A stretch of DNA of 64,000 nt from Pseudomonas fluorescens. GTDB taxonomy: Bacteria > Pseudomonadota > Gammaproteobacteria > Pseudomonadales > Pseudomonadaceae. The notes under the pieces are model-generated. The model was not told the DNA's origin. It made no database searches and saw only the letters and a list, made by a program, of their open reading frames with translations. The stretch spans positions 6,998,501 to 7,062,500 of the forward strand of contig NZ_CP012831.1 of assembly GCF_001307275.1 (NCBI RefSeq), in the 5' to 3' direction. Positions 1 through 7,531 of the stretch are shown piece after piece; within the stretch, counting starts at the first letter, position 1, and every line of letters begins with the position of its first letter. A program made the position numbers and the translations under genes.

Positions 1-2
1 AC

Positions 3-530
3 GAGGGAGGCCCCCGCACATCAACGCCGTTACGCATTGCGGTCGCCACTGCGGTGGTCACCAATCCCTACGCCGGCAGGTATGAAGAAGACCTGCTGCC
101 ATTCATGCAGGAGCTCAGGGGTTTAGGCGCACAACTGTCGGAGCAATTGATCCAGGCACTGGGCGGCGCCGCGCAAGTGCAGGCTTATGGCAAGGGCGCG
201 ATTGTCGGTGAAGACGGCGAGCTGGAACACGGAGCGGTCTGGCACGAAGCCGGTGGCTGGGCCATGCGTGAGGCACTGGGCAACCCCAAGGCCATCGTTC
301 CAGCAGGCAAGACTATCGGTGGTCCTGGTTGCCGGGTGATGATTCCGCTGGGGCATATCCAGGCAGCTTATGTCCGCAGTCATTTTGGTGTGGCGGAAAT
401 GACGGTATGGGACGGCCCCCGCCGCGGGGAAATCGCTTTCGGCCTGGCCATGGCTACCGGCGGCAGGATCCATTCGCGACTGGGCGGCCTGGCGGTCGCC
501 GACGTGAGAGGTGAAGACGGCTTACGTTGA
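3..530 (+). CDS. DUF1185 'amino acid synthesis' family protein (5'-truncated by window edge)
   Basis: The reading frame is open from the first bases of the window into a 158-residue stretch counted from an internal GTG at 54. The upstream in-frame residues (LRIAVATAVVTNPYAGRYEEDL) look like genuine family sequence, so the true start lies outside the window. Recognisable family features are the NPYAG-RY-EDL segment, YGKGAIVG-DGE-EH and PAGKTIGGPG. Family members are about 190-200 residues and have no firmly established biochemical role; they tend to sit beside flavin-dependent oxygenases and dehydrogenases in proteobacterial catabolic clusters. The next genes (alcohol dehydrogenase, cupin, hydroxyacyl-CoA dehydrogenase, TetR) and the luciferase-like remnant at 3.9 kb fit that setting. 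The family call is firm; the function is unknown. Confidence 0.8.
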   Translation, partial: EGGPRTSTPLRIAVATAVVTNPYAGRYEEDLLPFMQELRGLGAQLSEQLIQALGGAAQVQAYGKGAIVGEDGELEHGAVWHEAGGWAMREALGNPKAIVPAGKTIGGPGCRVMIPLGHIQAAYVRSHFGVAEMTVWDGPRRGEIAFGLAMATGGRIHSRLGGLAVADVRGEDGLR

Positions 531-601
531 CGCCAAGGTTTTGAAGTGTCGCTCCACGATTACGCACTACGACAAAAATAATATGAGTATCGGAGAACAT
601 C

Positions 602-1717
602 ATGACTGCAAAAACGATGCGCGCCGCACGCCTGTATGAAGGCGGTAAACCCATGGTCATCGAGCAGTTGCCCGTACCGGGCATTCGTCCAACTGAAGTG
701 CTCGTCAAGATCAAGGCATGCGGGATCGTCCCCAACCTCCACAACATCCTGACAAACTGGGTCAAGTGGTTCCCGCAAAATCCCCTGCCGAAACTGCCGG
801 CGACTTTTGGCCTCGACCCCACAGGGATCATCGAGGCCGTAGGCGAACAGGTCTACGACTTCAAGGTCGGAGACCGGGTCTACGTCAATCCGGGCCGCCA
901 CTGTGGTTCGTGTCGAGCTTGTCGTGCGGGCAATACCATCGCCTGCACGGCCTACACCTTCAATGGCTATTTCGGCTTCACGCCAAAAAGCCCGCGCATG
1001 TTCGAAGACTATCCCTACGGTGGTCTTTGCGAGTACATCCCTGCGCCGCAATACAGCCTGGTGAAACTGCCCGATAACCTCAGCTTCGAGACTGCCGCGC
1101 GACTGGGCTACCTGGGTACCGCCTACAAGGCGATGCTCAAGGCCAATGTCGGGCCTGGCACCGTCCTGCTGATCAACGGCATCAGTGGCACACTCGGCCT
1201 GGGCGCTGTCGCACTGGCCCTGGCGATGGGCGTTCGCAAGATCCTCGGCACAGCTCGCAACGCGGAGCTCTTCCAACGCGTGAAAGACCTCGCCGCGCCA
1301 GGCCGGATTGAGATCCATACCCTGGGCACGCTGCCAACCAATGAGTGGGTCAATGAAGTGACACACGGTGAAGGTGTCGATGTGGTGATCGATGCCCTGG
1401 GCCCAGGCGCCCCTCACGAGACCCTGACCCAAGCCCTCAAATCCATTCACCGCGGCGGTCATCTGGTCAATATCGGTGCTATCGCAGGTGAGGTCCCCAT
1501 CGATCTGCACTGGATCATGGACAACGACATCCAGATCAGCGGCTCGGCCTGGTTCACCACAGGTCAAGGACAAGCCATGGCGGACATGGTGGAGTCTGGA
1601 ACGCTGGATCTTTCATTCTTCGAAAACACGGCCTTCAGCCTGGAAAAGGTGAACGACGCGATTACCGGTATCGAAAATCGCCAGGGTGGCTTCAGCAACT
1701 ACGTGATCTGTCCCTGA
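602..1717 (+). CDS. Zinc-type medium-chain alcohol dehydrogenase
   Basis: This is a 371-residue MDR-superfamily NAD(P)-dependent alcohol dehydrogenase, cytoplasmic, that would interconvert an alcohol and an aldehyde or ketone. A GGAG Shine-Dalgarno sequence precedes the ATG. The structural zinc lobe is intact, with four cysteines spaced C-x2-C-x2-C-x7-C near residues 100-114. A Rossmann fold follows (LLINGISGTLGLGAVALA, about residues 185-205). Cys40 matches the first catalytic zinc ligand. The usual GHE motif that supplies the catalytic histidine reads GLD here (about residues 70-72), so the second zinc ligand appears to be missing and catalysis may be altered. It lies 72 bp after the DUF1185 gene and precedes the cupin gene, probably as one transcription unit. 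The substrate is not deducible. Confidence 0.85.
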   Translation: MTAKTMRAARLYEGGKPMVIEQLPVPGIRPTEVLVKIKACGIVPNLHNILTNWVKWFPQNPLPKLPATFGLDPTGIIEAVGEQVYDFKVGDRVYVNPGRHCGSCRACRAGNTIACTAYTFNGYFGFTPKSPRMFEDYPYGGLCEYIPAPQYSLVKLPDNLSFETAARLGYLGTAYKAMLKANVGPGTVLLINGISGTLGLGAVALALAMGVRKILGTARNAELFQRVKDLAAPGRIEIHTLGTLPTNEWVNEVTHGEGVDVVIDALGPGAPHETLTQALKSIHRGGHLVNIGAIAGEVPIDLHWIMDNDIQISGSAWFTTGQGQAMADMVESGTLDLSFFENTAFSLEKVNDAITGIENRQGGFSNYVICP

Positions 1718-1743
1718 CATTCACGAAACCCGTTCAACACAAC

Positions 1744-1765
1744 GGCGGGCACCCTGATGCCCGCC
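1744..1765 (+). terminator. Intergenic hairpin after the alcohol dehydrogenase
   Basis: Perfect 8-bp inverted repeat GGCGGGCA / TGCCCGCC around a 6-base loop, between the dehydrogenase stop and the cupin start. No T-run follows, so it may attenuate transcription or protect the mRNA 3' end rather than act as a strong intrinsic terminator. Confidence 0.4.
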
Positions 1766-1785
1766 CACCGAACCCAGGGAATGCC

Positions 1786-2313
1786 ATGAAAATTCGAAGA
1801 GTCGTCACCGGCCTGGATGCCACAGGCCAATCCGTATTCATCAGCGATGATTCGGCCCCGCGGTCTTGTGCCTTTGAGTCCATTCCCGGCCATGCCATGG
1901 CGCACCTGTGGTCCACCGGTTCAACGGCCGGCGCGCAGCAGGACCCCACCCTGGGGCACCCTTCCCTGGTGCCTGGGCCAGGCGAAACCAGTCTGGCAAT
2001 CTATGATTTTCCGCCGGACACCGTGATGCAGAACCCGACGGATGTCGGACAGATGATCGAGGAATTGGGCGGCGCCCTGCCCGGCTTGTTCGAATGCTTC
2101 GAACCGGACCATCCGGGCATGCACACGACGCCGACCATCGACTACGGCATCCTGCTCCAGGGCGAACTCTGGCTGGAGCTGGACAATGGCGAACAAAAAC
2201 TGATCCGGCCCGGCGAGGTTGTCATCCAGCGTGGAACCCGGCATGCCTGGCGTAACAAGAGCGATCAAATCGCCCGCGCGCTGTTCGTGATGATCGGCAC
2301 GAAGCGTGACTAG
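1786..2313 (+). CDS. Cupin-domain protein
   Basis: This is a 175-residue protein whose C-terminal half is a small beta-barrel cupin. The motifs read DYGILLQGELWLEL then LIRPGEVVIQRGTRHAWRN (about residues 120-160), matching the conserved G-E and PG-x5-G-x2-H cupin boxes. The N-terminal half (residues 1-100) has no recognisable domain. Only one histidine of the usual metal triad is clear in box 2, and box 1 lacks the H-x-H pair, although a histidine lies just upstream in GMHTTPT. Metal binding is therefore uncertain. Proteins of this layout are often annotated as cupins beside aromatic or N-heterocycle oxidation genes. It sits 68 bp after the dehydrogenase and 38 bp before the acyl-CoA dehydrogenase gene, suggesting the same catabolic operon. 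Confidence 0.75.
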   Translation: MKIRRVVTGLDATGQSVFISDDSAPRSCAFESIPGHAMAHLWSTGSTAGAQQDPTLGHPSLVPGPGETSLAIYDFPPDTVMQNPTDVGQMIEELGGALPGLFECFEPDHPGMHTTPTIDYGILLQGELWLELDNGEQKLIRPGEVVIQRGTRHAWRNKSDQIARALFVMIGTKRD

Positions 2314-2351
2314 TCGACACACTCTCTCCCACCGAACCTTAGGTGCTCAAC

Positions 2352-3200
2352 ATGACCCTGCAGCACATTGCAGTGATTGGCGCCGGCACAATGGGCAGTG
2401 GAATCGCCCAAACCTGTGCGGCAGCCGGCCATACATTATTGCTCATCGATATCCATGAACAGGCGCTCGGCCGGGGCCTGCAAATCGTGCAAAAAAACCT
2501 GGACCGGCAAGTTGAAAAAGGGACACTCCTCCCTGCGCAAGCCATTGAGACCCTGCAACGCATCCATACCTCGACCCATTACACCGACTTGGATCAAATG
2601 GACGTAGTGATCGAAGCGGCCACGGAGGACTTGTTACTCAAGCGCAAGATCTTGCAGCAGGTTGACACCCATGCTCGCCTGGATTGCCTGATCGCCAGCA
2701 ACACTTCATCGCTATCGATTACGCAATTGGCGGCGAGCATCAAACACCCGGAACGCTTCATGGGGATTCACTTCTTCAACCCTGTGCCGATCATGGGCCT
2801 GGTGGAGCTGATCCGTGGCTTACAAACCAGCGACGCAACCTGTTCCACCGCCGGGGCACTGATCGAACAGTTGGGCAAGACCGCGATCCACACACAGAAT
2901 CGCCCGGGCTTCATGGTCAACCGAATCCTCATTCCGATGATCAATGAAGCGATTTTCGTCCTTCAGGAAAACGGCGATGCCCAAGCAATCGACGCGAGCA
3001 TGCGCCTGGGCTGCAACCAACCGATCGGGCCGCTCGCATTGGCTGACCTCATTGGCCTGGATACCGTGCTGGGAATTCTGGACAACCTGCAAACAGGTTT
3101 TGGCGATCCGAAATACCGACCTGCCCCGCTGCTCAAAGAGATGGTCGCAGCAGGATTGCTAGGCAAAAAATCCGGACGTGGCTTTCATGTCTACAACTGA
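2352..3200 (+). CDS. 3-hydroxyacyl-CoA dehydrogenase (3-hydroxybutyryl-CoA type)
   Basis: The 282-residue product carries the N-terminal NAD-binding motif VIGAGTMGSGIAQ (residues 6-18), the ASNTSSLSITQLA substrate loop, the catalytic-histidine segment GIHFFNPVP, and the C-terminal dimerisation region with RPGFMVNRIL. The length fits the single-domain short 3-hydroxyacyl-CoA dehydrogenases that oxidise 3-hydroxyacyl-CoA to 3-ketoacyl-CoA with NAD+. An alternative GTG start at 2343 would add three residues; the ATG at 2352 is preferred because an AGG lies at a workable distance. The 3' end overlaps the TetR gene by 14 bp, so the two are probably cotranscribed. The physiological substrate is not deducible; butanoate-type metabolism or degradation of a ring-cleavage product are both possible. 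Confidence 0.9.
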   Translation: MTLQHIAVIGAGTMGSGIAQTCAAAGHTLLLIDIHEQALGRGLQIVQKNLDRQVEKGTLLPAQAIETLQRIHTSTHYTDLDQMDVVIEAATEDLLLKRKILQQVDTHARLDCLIASNTSSLSITQLAASIKHPERFMGIHFFNPVPIMGLVELIRGLQTSDATCSTAGALIEQLGKTAIHTQNRPGFMVNRILIPMINEAIFVLQENGDAQAIDASMRLGCNQPIGPLALADLIGLDTVLGILDNLQTGFGDPKYRPAPLLKEMVAAGLLGKKSGRGFHVYN

Positions 3201-3768
3201 AACTTGCGGCGGGTATGACACGATCCGAGAACGGGCCCTGGAGCTTTTCGTCAGCAAGGGATTCGGACAGGTCAGCATGCGCGAACTGGCTCGCCACGTG
3301 GGCATCGCCCCTGGCTCGCTGTACAACCATTTCCCCAGCAAACAAGCCCTGTTGTTCGACCTGATCGAAGAGTTCTACGAAGAACTCCACCTGTTGGTCC
3401 AGCAACCTGTGCGGCAACGCACCGCTGGACCTCGACCACTGTCGAACCTGATTGCCGCCCACCTGCGCCTGCACCGTGAGCGGCCCCTGCATTTTCGGCT
3501 GGCGTTACAGGGTTTCGCCTATCTTGATACCGCCCAGAAGCAACACATCATCCTCAAACGCGGCAGATATGAGCATGCGTTTCTGCGCGCGGTGTTCAGC
3601 GATACGTTCAGCGCGCACGAAACAGTTACGGCAGCCGGGCCCATCATCACGCGACTTCTCAACTGCCTGCCGGATTGGCTTGAGGAACGCTCGTTGACTG
3701 ATGAGGCTTATACCCACCTGGTCGAGCGGCTGATAAGGGGGGCTGTGCAGGAGTGTTCCGCACCTTAG
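3187..3768 (+). CDS. TetR/AcrR-family transcriptional regulator
   Basis: The 193-residue product has a TetR-type helix-turn-helix at the N terminus: ALELFVSKGFGQVSMRELA, then IAPGSLYNHFPSKQALL (about residues 17-55). The rest is a helical ligand-binding domain without an obvious ligand signature. The chosen ATG at 3187 lies inside the end of the dehydrogenase gene (14-bp overlap); a GTG at 3178 is possible. Placed last in the operon, it most likely controls the dehydrogenase-cupin-hydroxyacyl-CoA dehydrogenase set in response to an acyl-CoA or other pathway intermediate. That is inference from position only. Confidence 0.85.
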   Translation: MSTTETCGGYDTIRERALELFVSKGFGQVSMRELARHVGIAPGSLYNHFPSKQALLFDLIEEFYEELHLLVQQPVRQRTAGPRPLSNLIAAHLRLHRERPLHFRLALQGFAYLDTAQKQHIILKRGRYEHAFLRAVFSDTFSAHETVTAAGPIITRLLNCLPDWLEERSLTDEAYTHLVERLIRGAVQECSAP

Positions 3769-3937
3769 TCTGTACATGTCGACTTGCACGAGGTCGACAT
3801 TCCACTGGCAGTGCAGCATTTGGCTCGAGCAGGACTGGAAACACCTGATCGGCCAGAAGTTGACATCGCTTGCCGGATCACGAAACTTTCAATATTACAT
3901 GGCATCCGACTGATCAGGCACTGGCCGCTGTTATTGC

Positions 3938-4219
3938 GCGGAGGTCGGTCTGGCCCGTGGCGCCTATCAGGTAGAGTTCGACCGCATGCCGGCCTCCTCC
4001 GGTGGCCAGGCCCTGCGGGAAATGGTCCCGGTGGTGCGCGCCCTGTGGCAAGGCGACTGCGCCCATGACGGTGAGATCTGGAAGTTCCCCACGTCCCCCA
4101 GCGTGCCCAAGCCGATCAGCAAACCTCACCCGCCGATGTGGATCGCCGCCCGCGACCCGGACTCGCACAACTTCGCCGTCGCCAATGGCTGCAACGTGAT
4201 GGTCACGCCGGGTGCGATT
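3938..4219 (+). pseudogene. Luciferase-like (LLM class) flavin monooxygenase, internal fragment
   Basis: One frame reads AEVGLARGAYQVEFDRMP, then GGQALREMVPVVRALWQGD, HDGEIWKFPTSPSVPKP, and KPHPPMWIAARDPDSHNFAV-ANGCNVMVTP. This is the middle of a bacterial-luciferase-fold oxidoreductase (active-site region plus the PPMWIAARDP strand). There is no plausible start, the sequence to its left (3769-3937) encodes nothing recognisable, and homology stops at about 4219, 32 bp before the converging PAS gene. This is the interior third of a roughly 350-residue enzyme, left by deletion. It could once have belonged with the DUF1185/dehydrogenase set on the left, because LLM enzymes often accompany DUF1185 proteins. 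Confidence 0.75.
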
Positions 4220-4250
4220 CCCGGCGTTATTCCCTCGCGCAATGGTGTAT

Positions 4251-5009
4251 TCAGCGTCCTCGCCGATCCATGCTGCGCTCGAAAATCGCCCCCTCGATAC
4301 CCAGCACTTCGCGGGTATCGGCATAGATCCCGACGCCCTTTTCCCAGACATGCTTGATCGATTGATCAGCGCAGCGAATCCGGTAATTGAGTTCGAACGG
4401 CTCCTGCCGTGACAAGGCATATTGCACCTCGCGCCAGACGTAATCGGCATCCTGGGCCAGAATCAGGCTGTTGTAGGTGAATTCATGGTTGTCCAACAGC
4501 CGCTCCGGTGGATATCCGGTCAGTTGCAGGCAACCGGCACTGACGAATTCCATGGTCCAGTCGCGGTTGTTGCGGCCGCGATAGATCAGCCCCGGCATGC
4601 TGTCGAGCAAGCTCATGCTGCTACGCTGGCTGGCCTGCAAGGCAATCTCGCGCCGCTTGTGCGCAGTGATGTCGCCGGCCACCAGATAAAAACCCTGAGA
4701 CCCGCGCTTCAGGCTGATGTCGAACCAGCGCAGTTCCCCGGAAGGGTGAACAAACCGCAACCGCTGGTTGAACGAGGTTTCAGGACGCCGACGCAATTCA
4801 TGCAGCGCCTGGCGCCACAACGAACGGTCTTCGTGATGCACATAGTCGATGAGGTTGCGTTCCGTACCCGGCAGATCCATCAGCTCGACCCAGGCCAGAT
4901 TGAAATGGACGATCTGTCCGTTATCGCTCAACTGGAGCAACGCCGCCGGAAAGCGATCCATCAGGTGCAAGGGCAGTGTCTGCCCAAATGCCTCGGCCTG
5001 TTCCATCAT
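4251..5009 (-). CDS. Tandem PAS-domain protein
   Basis: The 252-residue cytoplasmic protein consists of two PAS domains. The first (about residues 15-115) ends in a PAC-like strand, WFDISLKRGSQGFYLVAGDIT. The second (about 130-245) contains MEFVSAGCLQLTGYPPERLL and YRIRCADQSIKHVWEKGVGIY. No output domain follows: translation ends with GIEGAIFERSMDRRGR, where related proteins usually continue into GGDEF, kinase or chemotaxis modules. The stop lies beside a gene fragment at a rearrangement junction, so a 3' truncation is likely but not proven. The ATG follows the response-regulator stop directly (TAGATG), with GAGGAG upstream, giving a kinase-regulator-PAS operon. A role as an accessory sensor of the two-component pair is inference. 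Confidence 0.8.
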   Translation of the reverse strand: MMEQAEAFGQTLPLHLMDRFPAALLQLSDNGQIVHFNLAWVELMDLPGTERNLIDYVHHEDRSLWRQALHELRRRPETSFNQRLRFVHPSGELRWFDISLKRGSQGFYLVAGDITAHKRREIALQASQRSSMSLLDSMPGLIYRGRNNRDWTMEFVSAGCLQLTGYPPERLLDNHEFTYNSLILAQDADYVWREVQYALSRQEPFELNYRIRCADQSIKHVWEKGVGIYADTREVLGIEGAIFERSMDRRGR

Positions 5010-5681
5010 CTAATGACGCTCCTCGTGTCTCATCGATGTGCCGTTGTGCACCCACGCCGCCAGCTCCAGGCGCGAGTGCAGGTTGAGCTTCTGCAACAGA
5101 TTTCTCACATAGATTTTGACCGTGCCATCGCTGATCCCCAGTTCCCGGCCGATCTGTTTATTGCTCATGCCAGCGGCGATCAGGGCCAGGGTCTGCCCCT
5201 CGCGCTCGGTCAGGTTGCCGGTGTCGAGCGGGGCCGAATCGTACGCAGGCCGGGGCATCGACTCGCCCTGATCGGCCAGCAGCGCAATCAGGGTTGAATC
5301 CAGAACGATCGCACCCTTGTGGCAATTGCGCATGTAGTCCAACAACGCATCAGGCTCGGTTTCCTTGAGCACATAACCACTGGCCCCCAGGCGCAGGGCG
5401 GTCAACAGTTCGGCGCGATCCATCGATGCGGTGAGCACCACCACCTGGCAATCGAGGCGCAACTGACGCAGTTCGTCGAGCACCTGCAAACCGCTCAAAC
5501 CGGGCATGTGCAGATCAAGCAAAACCTGCTGTGGCGCCAGGCTCACGGCCAGGTTGATGCCTTCGCGGCCACTGGCGGCCTGCCCCACCACTTCGAAGTC
5601 GTCACTGGCACCGAACAGCTGTGCCAGTCCCTTGCGGAACAACGGGTGATCATCGATCAGTAATAAGGTCGTGCAGTCCAT
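5010..5681 (-). CDS. LuxR/NarL-family response regulator
   Basis: The 223-residue product has an N-terminal receiver domain with the acidic pair Asp10-Asp11, phosphoacceptor Asp56 (LLDLHMPG) and the conserved lysine in YVLKE. A C-terminal LuxR helix-turn-helix follows (LTEREGQTLALIAAGMSNKQ, then ISDGTVKIYVRNLLQKL). The start at 5681 is chosen because GGGGAG lies immediately upstream; longer in-frame extensions lack family similarity. It overlaps the kinase gene by 32 bp, which implies translational coupling. The pair diverges from the dimethylamine demethylase operon, so it is the obvious candidate activator of that operon. No binding site for it is assigned here. Confidence 0.92.
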   Translation of the reverse strand: MDCTTLLLIDDHPLFRKGLAQLFGASDDFEVVGQAASGREGINLAVSLAPQQVLLDLHMPGLSGLQVLDELRQLRLDCQVVVLTASMDRAELLTALRLGASGYVLKETEPDALLDYMRNCHKGAIVLDSTLIALLADQGESMPRPAYDSAPLDTGNLTEREGQTLALIAAGMSNKQIGRELGISDGTVKIYVRNLLQKLNLHSRLELAAWVHNGTSMRHEERH

Positions 5682-6828
5682 CGAAACTCCCCTGTGGCAG
5701 GTCTTGGTGACGGCGAAGTCCAAGGTGTACGCGGACCCCGTGCGGGCGGATCGCCTCAATGGTCAGTCGGGCGCCGATGCTCGCGGCGCGCTCGCGGATA
5801 ATCGCCAGGCCGAAATGATTTTCCTCCCCTGAGGCCGGGCTCAGTCCGATGCCGTCATCCTCCACCGAAACAGAAGCATCACCGTCTTGGTTCTGCCGCA
5901 ACTCGATGCGCACATGCCGCGCATGGGAATGGCGTACCGCATTGGCCAGCGCCTCGCGAATGATCTGCAGAATCTGTAATTCGGTTTCCGGGCTCAAAGC
6001 GTCATCAGCCAGGCGATTGTCCAGTTCAAAAACGATGATGCAGCGTCGCGAGAACTCGGCGATAGAATCGGCAAGCGCCTGGCGCAGCGAACGCCCGTCC
6101 ATGGTCAGACGAGCGCTGGTGATCAGCTCGCGCACCTGACGCTGCAGCTGACTCAAGCCGCCGCACAGTTCCTGCAATACGGCGCTGGCCTGCGCGGGCT
6201 CGCCCAACTGCGACTGCAGCGAACGCGCCTGGAACGATAGGTAGCCCAACTGCTGAGCCACCGAATCATGCAGCTCGCGGGCCAGGGCGCCGTGCCGGGA
6301 TGTAGCCTGTTTGCGCTGTTGTTCACGGGTGTAGCCGCGCAAGCGCACCGTGACGCAGACCGCCTGCGCCGCCTCCTCCACCAACTGGCGCCAGCTCGCG
6401 TGGACCGGATGTGGGGTATCGAGCAACAACACCCCTTTGCTCGAATCGTCGCTATGCGGCAAGGCACACAGCAGTCGATGCACGCCCCGTTGCCGGCAAG
6501 GCCCACAGGCCTGAGCCGCATCCGGCAGTGTCGAGTCACGCCAGGGGCAACGCGCAACGTCCTGACAGCCCTCGAGCAATCCGCGCCGTGCCGGCCCCAG
6601 GTCTTCGCCGTCGAGGATCAGATTCAGTCTGCAGGTTGGCAGCAGCGCTTCGAAACGATCCAGAAAACCCGACAAGGCACCGTCAGCGTGCACCTGACAC
6701 AAGGGCAACCCGGCCAGCAGTTTGCGCACGCTGCGCGCCTGCTCGGGGCGGATACGCCCCAACCAGAGCGGCCACCACTGCGGTCGTGTTCGCACTCTCG
6801 ATAACTCCCCGTCCGGTTGCTCAGCCAT
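5650..6828 (-). CDS. NarX/NreB-type sensor histidine kinase with an N-terminal cysteine cluster
   Basis: The 392-residue protein has no predicted membrane segment, so it is a soluble sensor. The C-terminal half is a HisKA_3 dimerisation domain with phosphoacceptor His187 in ALARELHDSVAQQLGYL. The HATPase domain that follows contains the N box EALANAVRHSHARH and the G box VEDDGIGLS. The N-terminal sensor region (residues 1-165) resembles a divergent GAF-type domain and contains Cys88, Cys94, Cys108 and Cys111 (C-x5-C-x13-C-x2-C), plus Cys44, Cys66 and Cys121. Four clustered cysteines before a HisKA_3 module recall oxygen-sensing NreB, but the spacing differs and metal binding is unproven. The kinase gene is first in its operon and shares an upstream region with the dmm operon, whose demethylases need O2. 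Confidence 0.9.
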   Translation of the reverse strand: MAEQPDGELSRVRTRPQWWPLWLGRIRPEQARSVRKLLAGLPLCQVHADGALSGFLDRFEALLPTCRLNLILDGEDLGPARRGLLEGCQDVARCPWRDSTLPDAAQACGPCRQRGVHRLLCALPHSDDSSKGVLLLDTPHPVHASWRQLVEEAAQAVCVTVRLRGYTREQQRKQATSRHGALARELHDSVAQQLGYLSFQARSLQSQLGEPAQASAVLQELCGGLSQLQRQVRELITSARLTMDGRSLRQALADSIAEFSRRCIIVFELDNRLADDALSPETELQILQIIREALANAVRHSHARHVRIELRQNQDGDASVSVEDDGIGLSPASGEENHFGLAIIRERAASIGARLTIEAIRPHGVRVHLGLRRHQDLPQGSFDGLHDLITDR

Positions 6829-6918
6829 GAGTAAAGACCAGCAACTTCCATGCCCCGAACAAGCGTTGCGCAGGGCTTATCTCCAAAGACATAGCCCTTT
6901 TTCCGGATTGAGAAGATT

Positions 6919-6952
6919 TTCCCCATAGGAAAGTATCTTCCCCAACAGGAAA
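6919..6952. promoter_or_regulatory. Two tandem TTCCC...GGAA operator-like sites upstream of the dmm operon
   Basis: The kinase-dmmA intergenic region holds TTCCCCATAGGAA at 6919-6931 and a second copy, TTCCCCAACAGGAA, at 6938-6951. Their starts are 19 bp apart, close to two helical turns. The same pattern (TTCCC, four bases, RGAA) recurs at 24363, 24383, 24478 and 25328, in the other promoter regions of the methylamine cluster. The likely binder is the XRE-cupin regulator encoded at 24586. Functional assignment is inference; the repeated sequence is directly visible. Confidence 0.65.
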
Positions 6953-7018
6953 CAAACGCCCAATCCAACGCCACCTTTCTCGCGCTTCGACAGACGCGGA
7001 TCAGCCAGGAAAATCCTC

Positions 7019-7531
7019 ATGACGGATAGACACAGCGCCGCCCCGGACCGACTTCACAGCCTCCCGCGCTATCGCCAGCCGCTGCCTCGTGAAAGCGCCA
7101 CCCGGCACATCGTGGTCATGCAATCGGCGGCCGCCTGCTCGCCCTTTGCCGGGGAACTGGAACAACCCTTGGTGCTGGATGGCGAGAGCGCCGACTTTTC
7201 CCGGCGCCTGCATCAGGTGCTGGTTGGCGCGACCGTCGGCAGCCATCTCTACATCATGGGCGACGAGGCCTTTATCTGGCGCATCCACGGCGAGGCCCGC
7301 AGCGCCGGAATGGAAGATGACGAGATCGACATCACCCGCACGATTGCCGGTGCGCGCCGGGTGTATTGCGTGCACTGCGGCCTGACGCAGGTCGCCGGGC
7401 CAGAGGCGCTGCTGACTTGCCTCGGTTGCGACGTAGGGCTGGAAGTCCGCGAACATTTCTCCCGCCGCCTCGGGGCGTACCTCGGCGTCTGCACCAACCC
7501 CGACCAGCCTTATGGCGGAGTCCGGTCATGA
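7019..7531 (+). CDS. dmmA: Dimethylamine monooxygenase subunit DmmA-family protein
   Basis: The 170-residue protein ends in a rubredoxin/zinc-ribbon-like cysteine knuckle, C-x2-C-x13-C-x2-C (YCVHCG and TCLGCD, about residues 117-137). This is characteristic of the small DmmA-type subunit of dimethylamine monooxygenase (heme-dependent oxidative N-demethylase). That complex removes one methyl group from dimethylamine, giving methylamine. It is the first gene of the long plus-strand operon and is coupled to the reductase gene through a 4-bp ATGA overlap. Genes for the heme subunit, the flavin/iron-sulfur reductase and a folate-binding GcvT-like protein follow directly. The cysteines may bind metal and help pass electrons or stabilise the complex; their exact role is not settled here. 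Two operator-like repeats lie about 70-100 bp upstream. Confidence 0.85.
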   Translation: MTDRHSAAPDRLHSLPRYRQPLPRESATRHIVVMQSAAACSPFAGELEQPLVLDGESADFSRRLHQVLVGATVGSHLYIMGDEAFIWRIHGEARSAGMEDDEIDITRTIAGARRVYCVHCGLTQVAGPEALLTCLGCDVGLEVREHFSRRLGAYLGVCTNPDQPYGGVRS

